Below, one piece after another: positions 43,446 through 51,451 of a stretch of 64,000 nucleotides of DNA. The DNA is from Ilumatobacteraceae bacterium. Lineage in GTDB: Bacteria > Actinomycetota > Acidimicrobiia > Acidimicrobiales > Ilumatobacteraceae. Each line of letters starts with the position of its first letter. Within the stretch, counting starts at the first letter, position 1. The DNA lies in contig JABSQH010000090.1 of the NCBI GenBank assembly GCA_013213745.1, forward strand, positions 32,210 through 96,209. Direction: 5' to 3'. The position numbers and the translations under genes are program-made. The notes beneath the pieces were generated by a model that had not been told where the DNA came from, ran no database searches, and saw only the letters and a program-made list of their open reading frames with translations.

Positions 43446-44033
43446 ATGACCGGGACGCTGTACATCACGGGCGAAACCGACGCCGACGAGTTGCTCAACA
43501 ACGACGGCAATGCGTTGCTGATCGGGATGCTCCTCGACCAACAGGTACCGATGGAGTGGGCGTTCAAGGGTCCGGCCACGTTGCGCGCCCGCCTCGGACA
43601 CCTCGACCCGACCAAGATCGCCGAGATGGACGTTGACGAGTTCGTCGCGGTGTGTGCGGACAAGCCGGCGATCCATCGCTTTCCCGGATCGATGGGCAAG
43701 CGGATCCATGCCGTCTGCACCGCGCTCGTCGACGACTATCAGGGCGACGCACGCAATCTGTGGCGTGGCGTCGACGATGGCAGTGAGCTGTACAAACGGC
43801 TGAAGGCTCTGCCCGGTTTCGGCGACGAGAAGTCGAAGATCTTCGTCGCCCTGCTGGCCAAGACCCAAGGTGTCAGCCCTGCGGGTTGGCAGAAAGCCGC
43901 CGGGAAGTTCGGCGACGACACGCCGCGGTCCGTCGCCGACATCCACGACGAAGCGTCCCTCCACGAGGTGCGTGCGTGGAAGAAGGCCCAGAAGGCCGCC
44001 AAGAAGGACAAACAAGACCGACCGGTCGACTGA
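43446..44033 (+). CDS. HhH-GPD-type DNA repair-like protein
   Basis: This 195-residue small helical protein is related to the HhH-GPD base-excision glycosylases. It has LLIGMLLDQQVPMEWAFKGPATL near the N-terminus, which corresponds to the family helix bearing DQQ, and a helix-hairpin-helix LPGFGDEKSKIFVALLAK at about 122-139 that would contact DNA. The catalytic Asp expected about 20 residues later is not obvious, so it may be an inactive or atypical glycosylase. The C-terminus is a Lys-rich tail (KKAQKAAKKDKQ). Known actinobacterial relatives of this length are annotated as HhH-GPD-type repair proteins without proven activity. It converges with the membrane protein gene downstream. Confidence 0.75.
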   Translation: MTGTLYITGETDADELLNNDGNALLIGMLLDQQVPMEWAFKGPATLRARLGHLDPTKIAEMDVDEFVAVCADKPAIHRFPGSMGKRIHAVCTALVDDYQGDARNLWRGVDDGSELYKRLKALPGFGDEKSKIFVALLAKTQGVSPAGWQKAAGKFGDDTPRSVADIHDEASLHEVRAWKKAQKAAKKDKQDRPVD

Positions 44034-44054
44034 CGCTCCCGACGTTGCGGCGAG

Positions 44055-45569
44055 TCAGGCCGTGGCCAACAGCGCCAGCGTGGTGACGCAGGAGCACACA
44101 CCGATCGCGGCGGTCACGCCGACCGCCGCCTTGGTCCGCACTGCCGTGGCGCAGACGATCGCCGCGACCCCCAGCATCGGCAGTCCGAACCGGCCCGGCG
44201 CCGGGAAGTCGGAGTTGCTGAAGTAGGCGTAGTAGAAGGTGTAGAGCGGGCCGGCGGCGAGGAACGTCACGACGGTGACCTGCGCCATGGTCGAACGATC
44301 GCGGTCGCCGACGTATGCCAGCGCAGCGATCGCCAGCAAACCGATCAACAGCCAGTTGCTGAGCTGCAGCCAGGCGATCGCCCACTGGCTCGACAGCGGG
44401 TCGGAGAGGTACGTGTTGCTGATCGGCGTGAACACCGACGGCAACTGCGACAGCACGCGGTCGAGGTCGACCGCCTCGACCCGCGGCGCCAGTGGGATGA
44501 ACGACGAATCACCCGTCTCCCTGGGCGGCAGCGGTGGCGCCGAGTCACCCGCGCCCGGAAAGAGGAAGTCCTGCAGCCGCGGGAGCGCACGGGCCCGCAA
44601 CCCGAGCGCGACGACCAGAACGGCCACGGGGAGGGCATACCCGCCCCACGTGTGCTGGCCGCGCCAGTACCGCACACCGAGCAGGTACATGCACATCGCC
44701 GCGATCACCAGCAGGTTCGTCGGTTCGGCGATGAGCAACGCCAGATACACGACGACGAGCCACCACCATCGCAGGCGTTGTCGCTCGTAGAGCAGCGTGG
44801 CGGTCAGCCCGATCGCACCCGTGAACAACAGCAGAGCATCGGCGTTGACCGTGGCCGAGTGCAGCACAATCAGCGGGGTCGGCACGAGGACTGCGAACAC
44901 GGCGGCGCGCTGCACGCGAGTCGCGCCGATGAGCGCGCCGGCATACCACAGCAACGCCCAGGCCGCGCCCAGCCATGCCCCGCCCACCATCCGTGCGGCG
45001 ACAAGCGAGCTGTCGGTGGCGCCACTCGACACGATCGCCCGCGCCACGAGCCCGGTGATGCCGTAGTACACGGGGAACTGTGACGCGGCGGTGCTGAAAC
45101 CACCCGCCGGAAAGTCGCGGGGGTCGTAGGGGCCGGAGCCACATTCAGGTGGCACGTATTCGGTGCTGGCGATCGTGCGACAGGCGGCCTCGTCCATCGC
45201 TTCCTGTCCGATTCGGTCGTCGGTGGCAGGAACCTCGAACTGGCCAGCCTTGACGACGTAGTCGAGGTGTTGCAGTTCGTCGATCGGTGACAGTTCCGGG
45301 AACGCCCGCACGTGCAGACCAACGAGCAGAAACGACGCGGCGACGAGCACTGCGCAAGCGATCCAGTCGACCCGCCCCCACTCGACCGATGCCGACGTCG
45401 TCGGCCCGGTGCGATCGTCGACGTCGGCGCCGTTGCCCCCACCGGTCAGCGCGTCGTCGCCTTCGGCCTCAGGTGGCAGCGGAGGCAACGGCGCAGCCTG
45501 CGGCGTGTCATCGGTCGGCGACACAGTGGACCCGGCCGACACCGGGTCGTCTGAGACTTCCGACGACAC
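44055..45569 (-). CDS. Polytopic membrane protein, GT-C-like
   Basis: The product has about 504 residues with roughly ten hydrophobic segments. A Pro/Glu/Asp-rich cytoplasmic N-terminus (about 1-70) is followed by the first helix. A short extracytoplasmic segment with SPIDELQHLDYVVKAG resembles the acidic first-loop motif of DUF2142/GT-C glycosyltransferases, where an Asp-Glu pair acts in sugar transfer from a lipid-linked donor. Cysteines in the next loop (EAACRTIAS, ECGSGPYD) may form a disulfide. The GTG at 45569 is chosen because it clears the upstream gene; other starts are possible. It opens the polysaccharide cluster and may add a sugar outside the membrane. Confidence 0.6.
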   Translation of the reverse strand: MSSEVSDDPVSAGSTVSPTDDTPQAAPLPPLPPEAEGDDALTGGGNGADVDDRTGPTTSASVEWGRVDWIACAVLVAASFLLVGLHVRAFPELSPIDELQHLDYVVKAGQFEVPATDDRIGQEAMDEAACRTIASTEYVPPECGSGPYDPRDFPAGGFSTAASQFPVYYGITGLVARAIVSSGATDSSLVAARMVGGAWLGAAWALLWYAGALIGATRVQRAAVFAVLVPTPLIVLHSATVNADALLLFTGAIGLTATLLYERQRLRWWWLVVVYLALLIAEPTNLLVIAAMCMYLLGVRYWRGQHTWGGYALPVAVLVVALGLRARALPRLQDFLFPGAGDSAPPLPPRETGDSSFIPLAPRVEAVDLDRVLSQLPSVFTPISNTYLSDPLSSQWAIAWLQLSNWLLIGLLAIAALAYVGDRDRSTMAQVTVVTFLAAGPLYTFYYAYFSNSDFPAPGRFGLPMLGVAAIVCATAVRTKAAVGVTAAIGVCSCVTTLALLATA

Positions 45570-45616
45570 GGCGCAGCAGCTTATGGCGGAACCCGCGAGA
45601 TGACGGGTCGCTCGAC

Positions 45617-46465
45617 TCAGGCGCGACGTGCCCGGTAGCGCTCCACAAGGCGGCGCGGCGTTCCGCGGAGCCCTGCCAGCAGCGCTGTGATGTGCGCCCG
45701 TCGCGGTTCGTGCCGACACCGCCGCAGCGCCAGACCAAACGATCGGGCCATCATTGACGCTGAGCCATGACGCACGGTCGCCCACAACCGATTGCGTTCG
45801 CGCAGGTACACCACATGTGCGCCGAGCTTGGACGACGACGTCCCCGGGCGATGGAGCACCTGCGCCCTCGGGGCACATCGGTACACCCACCCGAGCTCGG
45901 TGCCTCGGCGGGCGAGATCGACATCTTCGTAGTACAGGAAGAATCGTTCGTCGAAGCCCGCTGTCTGATCGAGGAACGCGGGACGGAATACCACCGCGCC
46001 GCCGGTGAACATCAAGATCGGAAACGGCTCGACATCGAGCACGTCGACTGACGATCCGCGATCGGCGTCGGTTCCCGCCCCGAATCGATCGAGAACGACA
46101 CCTGCACTCTCGACCAGTCCCGACTCGCCGACGAGCAGCGGCTGCACAGCGCCGACATCAGCACTGTCGAACGCATCGAGCACATCGGGTAGCCACGTTC
46201 CGGGGAATTCCACGTCGTCGTTCAGCAACACCAACCAATCGGCACCAAGGCGCCGGGCGTGAGCAAATCCAAGGTTGGCGCCGCCCGCAAATCCGCCGTT
46301 CGACGACGCGGCGACGATCTCGACGCGCTCGTGCGGGGGCAGCTCGACGTGGCCACTGTTGTCGACGACCACGGTGCAATCGATGAGCGGATCGTCGATC
46401 AGGCCCTTCACACAACGAACCAGCTCGTCGTGCGCTGAGTAGGTGACAACAACGGCGACGATCAT
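45617..46465 (-). CDS. Family 2 glycosyltransferase
   Basis: This 282-residue GT2 protein has VVVTYSAHDELVRCVKGL at the N-terminus, the SSNGGFAGGANLGF segment, a LLNDDVEFPG metal-binding DDx motif, and FFLYYEDVDLARRGTELG, the ED acceptor-side motif typical of rhamnosyltransferase-like enzymes. The C-terminus is a long basic region, probably membrane associated. The ATG at 46465 overlaps the preceding gene as ATGA. The donor and linkage are not predictable, though rhamnosyltransferase-like GT2 enzymes are the nearest resemblance. Confidence 0.88.
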   Translation of the reverse strand: MIVAVVVTYSAHDELVRCVKGLIDDPLIDCTVVVDNSGHVELPPHERVEIVAASSNGGFAGGANLGFAHARRLGADWLVLLNDDVEFPGTWLPDVLDAFDSADVGAVQPLLVGESGLVESAGVVLDRFGAGTDADRGSSVDVLDVEPFPILMFTGGAVVFRPAFLDQTAGFDERFFLYYEDVDLARRGTELGWVYRCAPRAQVLHRPGTSSSKLGAHVVYLRERNRLWATVRHGSASMMARSFGLALRRCRHEPRRAHITALLAGLRGTPRRLVERYRARRA

Positions 46466-48132
46466 GCCCAGCTCACCCGGCCGTCGGCGAGCACCACGTA
46501 CGGCGGTGCGCCTGATCGACCGCGTCGTTCCAGCCAGTCGGCCCGGCCGTCGGCGAGATTCGGGTTGTAGTAGGGGTCGTCCCACAACGAGTCACCCCAG
46601 CGCGCAAGTAACACGTCGAGTTCCTTCGGGGCGATGGCATGCTGCTCGGTGCCCGATCGGGTCCGCGACTCGAAGTGATACCACGACGCGTGCGGCGTCC
46701 AGACGATGCGCCGGCCAGACCCCCGGATGCGCATCGAAAAGTCGACGTCGTTGTAGTTCGCCGGGAGCTCGGTCGACATCCCGCCGCCCTCGTCAAAGAC
46801 CTCACGGCGGACCATTGCCGCCGCAGCCGTCACTCCGCCGACCTCGCGCTCGACCGCCAACAGACGTTGCGGGCCGGGGTGGTCGCCCGGCCAGCCGACG
46901 AAGGCGTGATCGATGTGGTGGTTGTACACGTGGCCGGCGTGCTGAATCGTGCCGTCCTCGAACAACAAACGCGCACCGACCATCCCGATATCGGCGATCT
47001 GCACCAGACCGACCATCTCCTCGATGCTGTCGCGCTCGATCAGCTCGGTGTCGTCGTTCAAGAACAGCAAGAACGCCCCCGACGACGCCGCAGCGCCGCG
47101 GTTGATCTTGTCAGCGAAGTTGAACGGCGCGTCGTAGTCGACGATGCGGACCCGATCCCCGGCGATGGCCACGAGATGGCGGCGCACCTGGGAGTCAGCA
47201 TCGCTGTCCAGCACGACCACGAACTCGAGGTCACAAGTGGAACTCGAACCGCGGGCGATACTGGCGACGGCCTCCTCGACGAAGCGGCGGCGGCCACCCC
47301 ACACGACGCCGTCGACGCCGGCGGTCGGGATGACGATCGACACGGTTGGTCGCCCCTCGATCCGCCGACGGATCCGGTAGACCCCGGGCCACGCACCCAA
47401 CTCGACTCGTCCGTCGACGCCCGTGCGATCGAGGTGCTCCTGTACCGCCCGCACCCCGGCGTCGTAGGCCAGTGGTTTGTTCTCGGTGTCGGCCGCAACG
47501 CTGCGTGCCGATTGACGCCAGTGCGCGAGTACCTGGGGGACGTGGACGACGTCGACGTCGATCTCCATCACGCGCAACAACAGATCGTGGTCCTGGGCAC
47601 CGTCGAAACCTGGCCGCAGACCGCCGACTGACGTCAGCACCGTCCGCCTGATCGCAACGAGGTGTGTGATGTAGTTGTGGTTACGCAGTCGTTCCGGGGA
47701 CGGGTCGGGCTTGTAGACCGGTGATGCTCGTCGTCCGTCGGGACGCAACAGATCGTGGTCGCTGTACACCAGTCCGACGCCGTCGGGCTGTGGGTGCCCG
47801 TCCACCGCCGCCACCATCGTCTGCAGGGCATCCGCGGCGAGCACATCGTCGTGATCGAGGAACACGACGAATTCGCCGGTGGCCCGCTCGATCGCCTCGT
47901 TCGTCGCCGCGACGATGCCGCCGTTGTTGTTGCGCTCGACAGCGACGCGCTGTGCCGATGACCGGCTGCGCAGGAGATCAACCACCGCCGAGTTCGGCGA
48001 ACCGTCATCGACCACGATGTGCTCCCACGTCACACCGGACTGTCGATCGACCGAGTCGAGGCACGCCGCGAGTTCGTCGAGCGGTGGGTCGTAGACCGGG
48101 GTCACGACGCTGACCCGCGGCCGCTGGATCAC
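46462..48132 (-). CDS. Two-domain family 2 glycosyltransferase
   Basis: The product has about 556 residues with two GT2 domains in tandem. The first has VSVVTPVYDPPLDEL, IVVDDGSPN, NNGGIVAATN and VFLDHDDVLA. The second has VSIVIPTAGVDG, FLLFLNDDTEL and the acceptor-side NYNDVDFSMRIRG. Both carry DxD-like metal sites (DHDD, NDDT), so both may be active, adding alternate sugars. The GTG at 48132 gives a GTGA overlap with the small coiled-coil gene upstream; an ATG at 48207 is a longer alternative but would overlap that gene by 79 bases. Co-translated with the GT2 gene downstream (ATGA). Confidence 0.88.
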   Translation of the reverse strand: MIQRPRVSVVTPVYDPPLDELAACLDSVDRQSGVTWEHIVVDDGSPNSAVVDLLRSRSSAQRVAVERNNNGGIVAATNEAIERATGEFVVFLDHDDVLAADALQTMVAAVDGHPQPDGVGLVYSDHDLLRPDGRRASPVYKPDPSPERLRNHNYITHLVAIRRTVLTSVGGLRPGFDGAQDHDLLLRVMEIDVDVVHVPQVLAHWRQSARSVAADTENKPLAYDAGVRAVQEHLDRTGVDGRVELGAWPGVYRIRRRIEGRPTVSIVIPTAGVDGVVWGGRRRFVEEAVASIARGSSSTCDLEFVVVLDSDADSQVRRHLVAIAGDRVRIVDYDAPFNFADKINRGAAASSGAFLLFLNDDTELIERDSIEEMVGLVQIADIGMVGARLLFEDGTIQHAGHVYNHHIDHAFVGWPGDHPGPQRLLAVEREVGGVTAAAAMVRREVFDEGGGMSTELPANYNDVDFSMRIRGSGRRIVWTPHASWYHFESRTRSGTEQHAIAPKELDVLLARWGDSLWDDPYYNPNLADGRADWLERRGRSGAPPYVVLADGRVSWA

Positions 48133-48503
48133 TGCCGGCCTCGATCGACTCGGCTCCGAACCGACCGGCGGACTCGACCGAGTCGTGGTCGTATCACCTC
48201 GCGCCACGCCTCGTGGCCGAGGTCGACCAGGTACGCCCCTGCGCTCATCGTCCGACGCCGCTGAAACAGGTCCTGTTCTTGACGAGCGCGTGCCAGCTCG
48301 ACGCGCATCTCGGCAAGTTCTCCACGCGCCGCCCCCGCAGCGTGCGCGGCCTCCTTGGCCGCGGCAATTGCGTTGTCGGCATCGGCGATGGCTTGGCCGT
48401 ACGACCGCTCCGACGGACCGACAAGCGACCGCAAACGCGTCAACTCATCGTCGTCGGACTGTGGCACGGATGCGAGGTTAGGGCGGCGCGCCCCTGTGGC
48501 CAC
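48129..48503 (-). CDS. Small coiled-coil protein of the glycan cluster
   Basis: I do not recognise this 124-residue protein. The middle (about 25-75) is an Ala/Glu/Arg heptad-like helix (DADNAIAAAKEAAHAAGAARGELAEMRVELARARQEQ) consistent with a coiled coil, and the C-terminus is very basic (RPRLGRVRRSVRSRVDRGRQ), possibly binding membrane phosphate or nucleic acid. It overlaps the two-domain glycosyltransferase gene (GTGA) and is divergent from the HAD gene with only 22 bases between, so a shared regulatory gap is likely. A similar short coiled-coil gene occurs after the HAD gene. It may tether glycosyltransferases in a complex. Confidence 0.6.
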   Translation of the reverse strand: MATGARRPNLASVPQSDDDELTRLRSLVGPSERSYGQAIADADNAIAAAKEAAHAAGAARGELAEMRVELARARQEQDLFQRRRTMSAGAYLVDLGHEAWREVIRPRLGRVRRSVRSRVDRGRQ

Positions 48504-48525
48504 GTCGTAGGCTCAGCGACCGCTC

Positions 48526-51087
48526 ATGGCGACTGCCCCGACTGCACCTCCTCGACCGACCGTCTACTCCGATGCCCGCGCGCTGATCGAACGCGGCGAC
48601 ATCGAGCTCCTCACGTCTGACATCTTCGACACACTGCTGTGGCGCGACGTGGCCAAGCCGCACGACCTGTTCATCGTCCTCGGCGCCGATTTGGTTGTCG
48701 CCAACGATGTTCCCGCCTACGTGACGGCCGAGGACGTGCTCGATGCGCGGATCCATGCCGAACGGCGAGCACGCAATGCCGCCGAGAACACCTACGGCGT
48801 CGGCGAATGCACCATCGAGGAAATCTGGGCGCGTATGCCGTCGGCGTGGCTCGACCGGATCGGTGGGGTCGCCGCCGGTGTACGCGCCGAAATCGAGATG
48901 GAAGCGCGGCATCTGCACCCAATCGAGCCCGCGATCGAATTGTTGCACGATGCGCATGCGGCCGGCGTCGACGTCGCGTTGGTCAGCGACACCTACTTTT
49001 CGACCGAGCAGCTCCTCCAACTGTTCTCGTCGATCGGCGTCGACTTGCCGCCACTCGCCGCCATCACAGCATCGAGCGAGCACCGCGACAACAAGGCAGG
49101 CAAGCTCTTGGCACACGCACTCGCCCACCGAGATGCCGACCCGAGACGAGTGCTGCACATCGGCGACAACCCCCACGCCGATGCGGTCGCGGCTGCCGAT
49201 GCCGGAACCCACTTCGTCGGGCTCGACATCCCCCACGCGGAACGGATCGGCCCGGCGATGCCCCGCTCGCTGGCAGCGTTCTCCTCCACCCACGGCACCG
49301 ATGCGGGCGCATCGGCATTGTCATTCGAACTCCTTCTCGCTGCGGGTGGCGCCCGCACGGGCAGTGGCCCGAGTGCTTCGTACGAATTCGGGGTCACGGT
49401 CGGCGGGCCTCTGCTGACCGGCTTTGCGGACTGGATCACCGATCGGGCAGCAGACCTCGGAGTGGACAAGGTGCACTACCTGTTGCGCGAGGGCGGGTTC
49501 ATCTCGGAAGTGGTGGCCGCTCTGCGACCCGATGCGCCGAACGCCGCTCATGTGCACGCATCCCGATGGGTGATGGGTCGCGCCGCCGTGATCGACGGGA
49601 CGACCGACGAGCTGATTCGTGCACTCATCCGGCGGGCGGCGTTTCAGCCCGAACACGTCGCCGATGCATTCGCGGTCGACGCCGGCGACGTGGCCCGCGT
49701 GATCGGCGACGGCCCGCTGCGCGACGACGAGTTCATCCCGGCGATCGAGGCGATCGCGTCGGACGACGCGCTGCGTACGGCGATCGTTGAGTCGTCAGCT
49801 GAGCTGCGCAGTCGCGTGATGCGCTACTTGCAGCGCGCGATCGACCCCGACGAACAGGGCCGGGTGATCGTGTGTGACATCGGCTGGGGCGGCACGATTC
49901 AGGAGGCCATGACGGAGATCCTCACTGCGGAGGGATGGTCGGTCGAACTGATCGGGCTCTATCTGATGCTGTCTCGCCCGGGGCGCGACCGCGCCGCCGC
50001 AGGCGCCCGCATGGCCGGGTACCTCCCCGACGACGGTGTCGTTCCGATCGGCGTCGAGCGAACGACCACCAAAGACCCCGACATCGTCATGCGCACCCCC
50101 GAGATCGCCGAACAACTGTGCACCCCCGAACTGGGCACGCTGCTCGACATCGACGACGCCGGAACACCGGTGCTCGCAGACGACCCCGGTGGCGCCCGGG
50201 AGTCGCGCCGTCTGGCGCGACGCGGGGTGCTCGACTACGCCGAGTTGCGCCGGGTTCGCCTGCCGGGCGCGGCGACCGACCAACGGTTGCGGAGCGACGC
50301 CTATCGCCGTGCCCTCTTGGCTGGTGTGGCCGGCACCATCCGGCGGCCGAGCAGTCGACTGGCGAGCGAACTCGGCACGTGGGAGCACGACGACGTGGGC
50401 GGACGTGGCCACGAACCGCTGATCCCGCGCCACGCCGATGACCTGCTGCGCTACGTCAACGCGGCCGACACCGACCTGATCGGCACTCGCCAGGTGTATT
50501 GGCTGCATGGCGCGGCGGCGCTGGCCAACCAGGAGCTCGCAGCCCAACTCGACGCGATCGAAGCGGGGATCGATCCCGAGGAACTGTGCCCACCATCCGA
50601 GGTCGGCCGAGCGCTGATCGCCGTGTTCCCACCCGATGATCAACTCGCGGTCGCACAGGTTGCGCTTGTCCCGCACCGCTCACCGACCGGTTGGTCGTCG
50701 CTGCGACTGTCGGCTGCGGTCGACGCCGTTCGCGCTGTTCGCATCGATATCGGCACCGAGGCGTGCAGTTTCGAACTCGGCCGGCTACGCATTCGTGGAG
50801 CGACGACGCACGTCGCGGTCTCGATCTCGCGGACCGACGACACCCGGCTGCGCTGGACCAACGGACATCCGACCGACGCACGCGGCGGCGTACTGCGAGC
50901 AGGTGGGTTCCTCTCGGTGCCGTTCGAGCATGCCGCCGTGAACGACACCCTCGACATCGAGGTGGCCTTCCGGGCACGCCCGCTCGGCAGCCCGGTGCGC
51001 AGATACACCGCGGCGGCGCTGCGTCAGTCCGCCCGAGGCTGGGTGGGCGTGGCGCGTTCCCGGGTCGACCAACTACGCCATCGCTAA
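48526..51087 (+). CDS. HAD-superfamily protein of the surface-glycan cluster
   Basis: This 853-residue protein starts with a HAD hydrolase domain: motif I is DIFDT (Asp32 nucleophile, Phe34 where an acid is usual, Asp35, Thr36), motif II VSD with Ser154, Lys190, and motif III/IV HIGDNPHAD (Asp214, Asp219). It resembles the large HAD proteins (COG5610-like) that occur with glycosyltransferases. The middle (about 290-600) is alpha/beta with YLLREGGFISEVV and VCDIGWGGTIQEAMTEIL, resembling a second, HAD- or phosphotransferase-like unit. The C-terminal 160 residues are beta-rich. It may dephosphorylate a sugar phosphate or act as a scaffold. Motif I suggests haloacid-dehalogenase-type chemistry rather than phosphatase, so activity is uncertain. 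Confidence 0.75.
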   Translation: MATAPTAPPRPTVYSDARALIERGDIELLTSDIFDTLLWRDVAKPHDLFIVLGADLVVANDVPAYVTAEDVLDARIHAERRARNAAENTYGVGECTIEEIWARMPSAWLDRIGGVAAGVRAEIEMEARHLHPIEPAIELLHDAHAAGVDVALVSDTYFSTEQLLQLFSSIGVDLPPLAAITASSEHRDNKAGKLLAHALAHRDADPRRVLHIGDNPHADAVAAADAGTHFVGLDIPHAERIGPAMPRSLAAFSSTHGTDAGASALSFELLLAAGGARTGSGPSASYEFGVTVGGPLLTGFADWITDRAADLGVDKVHYLLREGGFISEVVAALRPDAPNAAHVHASRWVMGRAAVIDGTTDELIRALIRRAAFQPEHVADAFAVDAGDVARVIGDGPLRDDEFIPAIEAIASDDALRTAIVESSAELRSRVMRYLQRAIDPDEQGRVIVCDIGWGGTIQEAMTEILTAEGWSVELIGLYLMLSRPGRDRAAAGARMAGYLPDDGVVPIGVERTTTKDPDIVMRTPEIAEQLCTPELGTLLDIDDAGTPVLADDPGGARESRRLARRGVLDYAELRRVRLPGAATDQRLRSDAYRRALLAGVAGTIRRPSSRLASELGTWEHDDVGGRGHEPLIPRHADDLLRYVNAADTDLIGTRQVYWLHGAAALANQELAAQLDAIEAGIDPEELCPPSEVGRALIAVFPPDDQLAVAQVALVPHRSPTGWSSLRLSAAVDAVRAVRIDIGTEACSFELGRLRIRGATTHVAVSISRTDDTRLRWTNGHPTDARGGVLRAGGFLSVPFEHAAVNDTLDIEVAFRARPLGSPVRRYTAAALRQSARGWVGVARSRVDQLRHR

Positions 51088-51097
51088 CGTTGGCCCC

Positions 51098-51451
51098 GTG
51101 TCCACCAGCGAACTCGATCGCCTGCGCACGGAAAACACCGAGCTGCGGCGCCGGCTGGAGCTGGTCGACGCCGAGCTGGTCGAGTTACGCGACGACGCTC
51201 TGGCGCGACGAGCCGAAGTGCGCGAACTCGCCGAGTCGCTGCCGACCGCCGTCAGTCGGCGGGCGATGGTGGTCCAGATGACCAAGGACGCCGTCGCTCA
51301 CCCCGACAAGACAGGGTTGGCAACCCGTGCGATTCGGAAACTGGGCCGGGCACCGCGCCGGTTGGCCCACGCCGTCGGACTCGGGCCCAAGGCGCTCCCG
51401 CCCGGTCCACCAGTGGCCGAATCGGCGGTCGCGCCAGCTGAGCCAGAATGA
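51098..51451 (+). CDS. Short coiled-coil protein
   Basis: This 117-residue protein starts at a GTG. The first ~45 residues form a clean heptad helix (ELDRLRTENTELRRRLELVDAELVELRDD), so a coiled coil is likely; the C-terminus is Pro/Ala-rich. It is unrecognised by family. It follows the HAD gene by 10 bases and overlaps the next glycosyltransferase gene by ATGA, so it is made with them. Together with the similar gene at 48129 and the coiled-coil start of the protein at 62772, it suggests that helical tethers are a recurring element of this cluster. Confidence 0.6.
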   Translation: MSTSELDRLRTENTELRRRLELVDAELVELRDDALARRAEVRELAESLPTAVSRRAMVVQMTKDAVAHPDKTGLATRAIRKLGRAPRRLAHAVGLGPKALPPGPPVAESAVAPAEPE

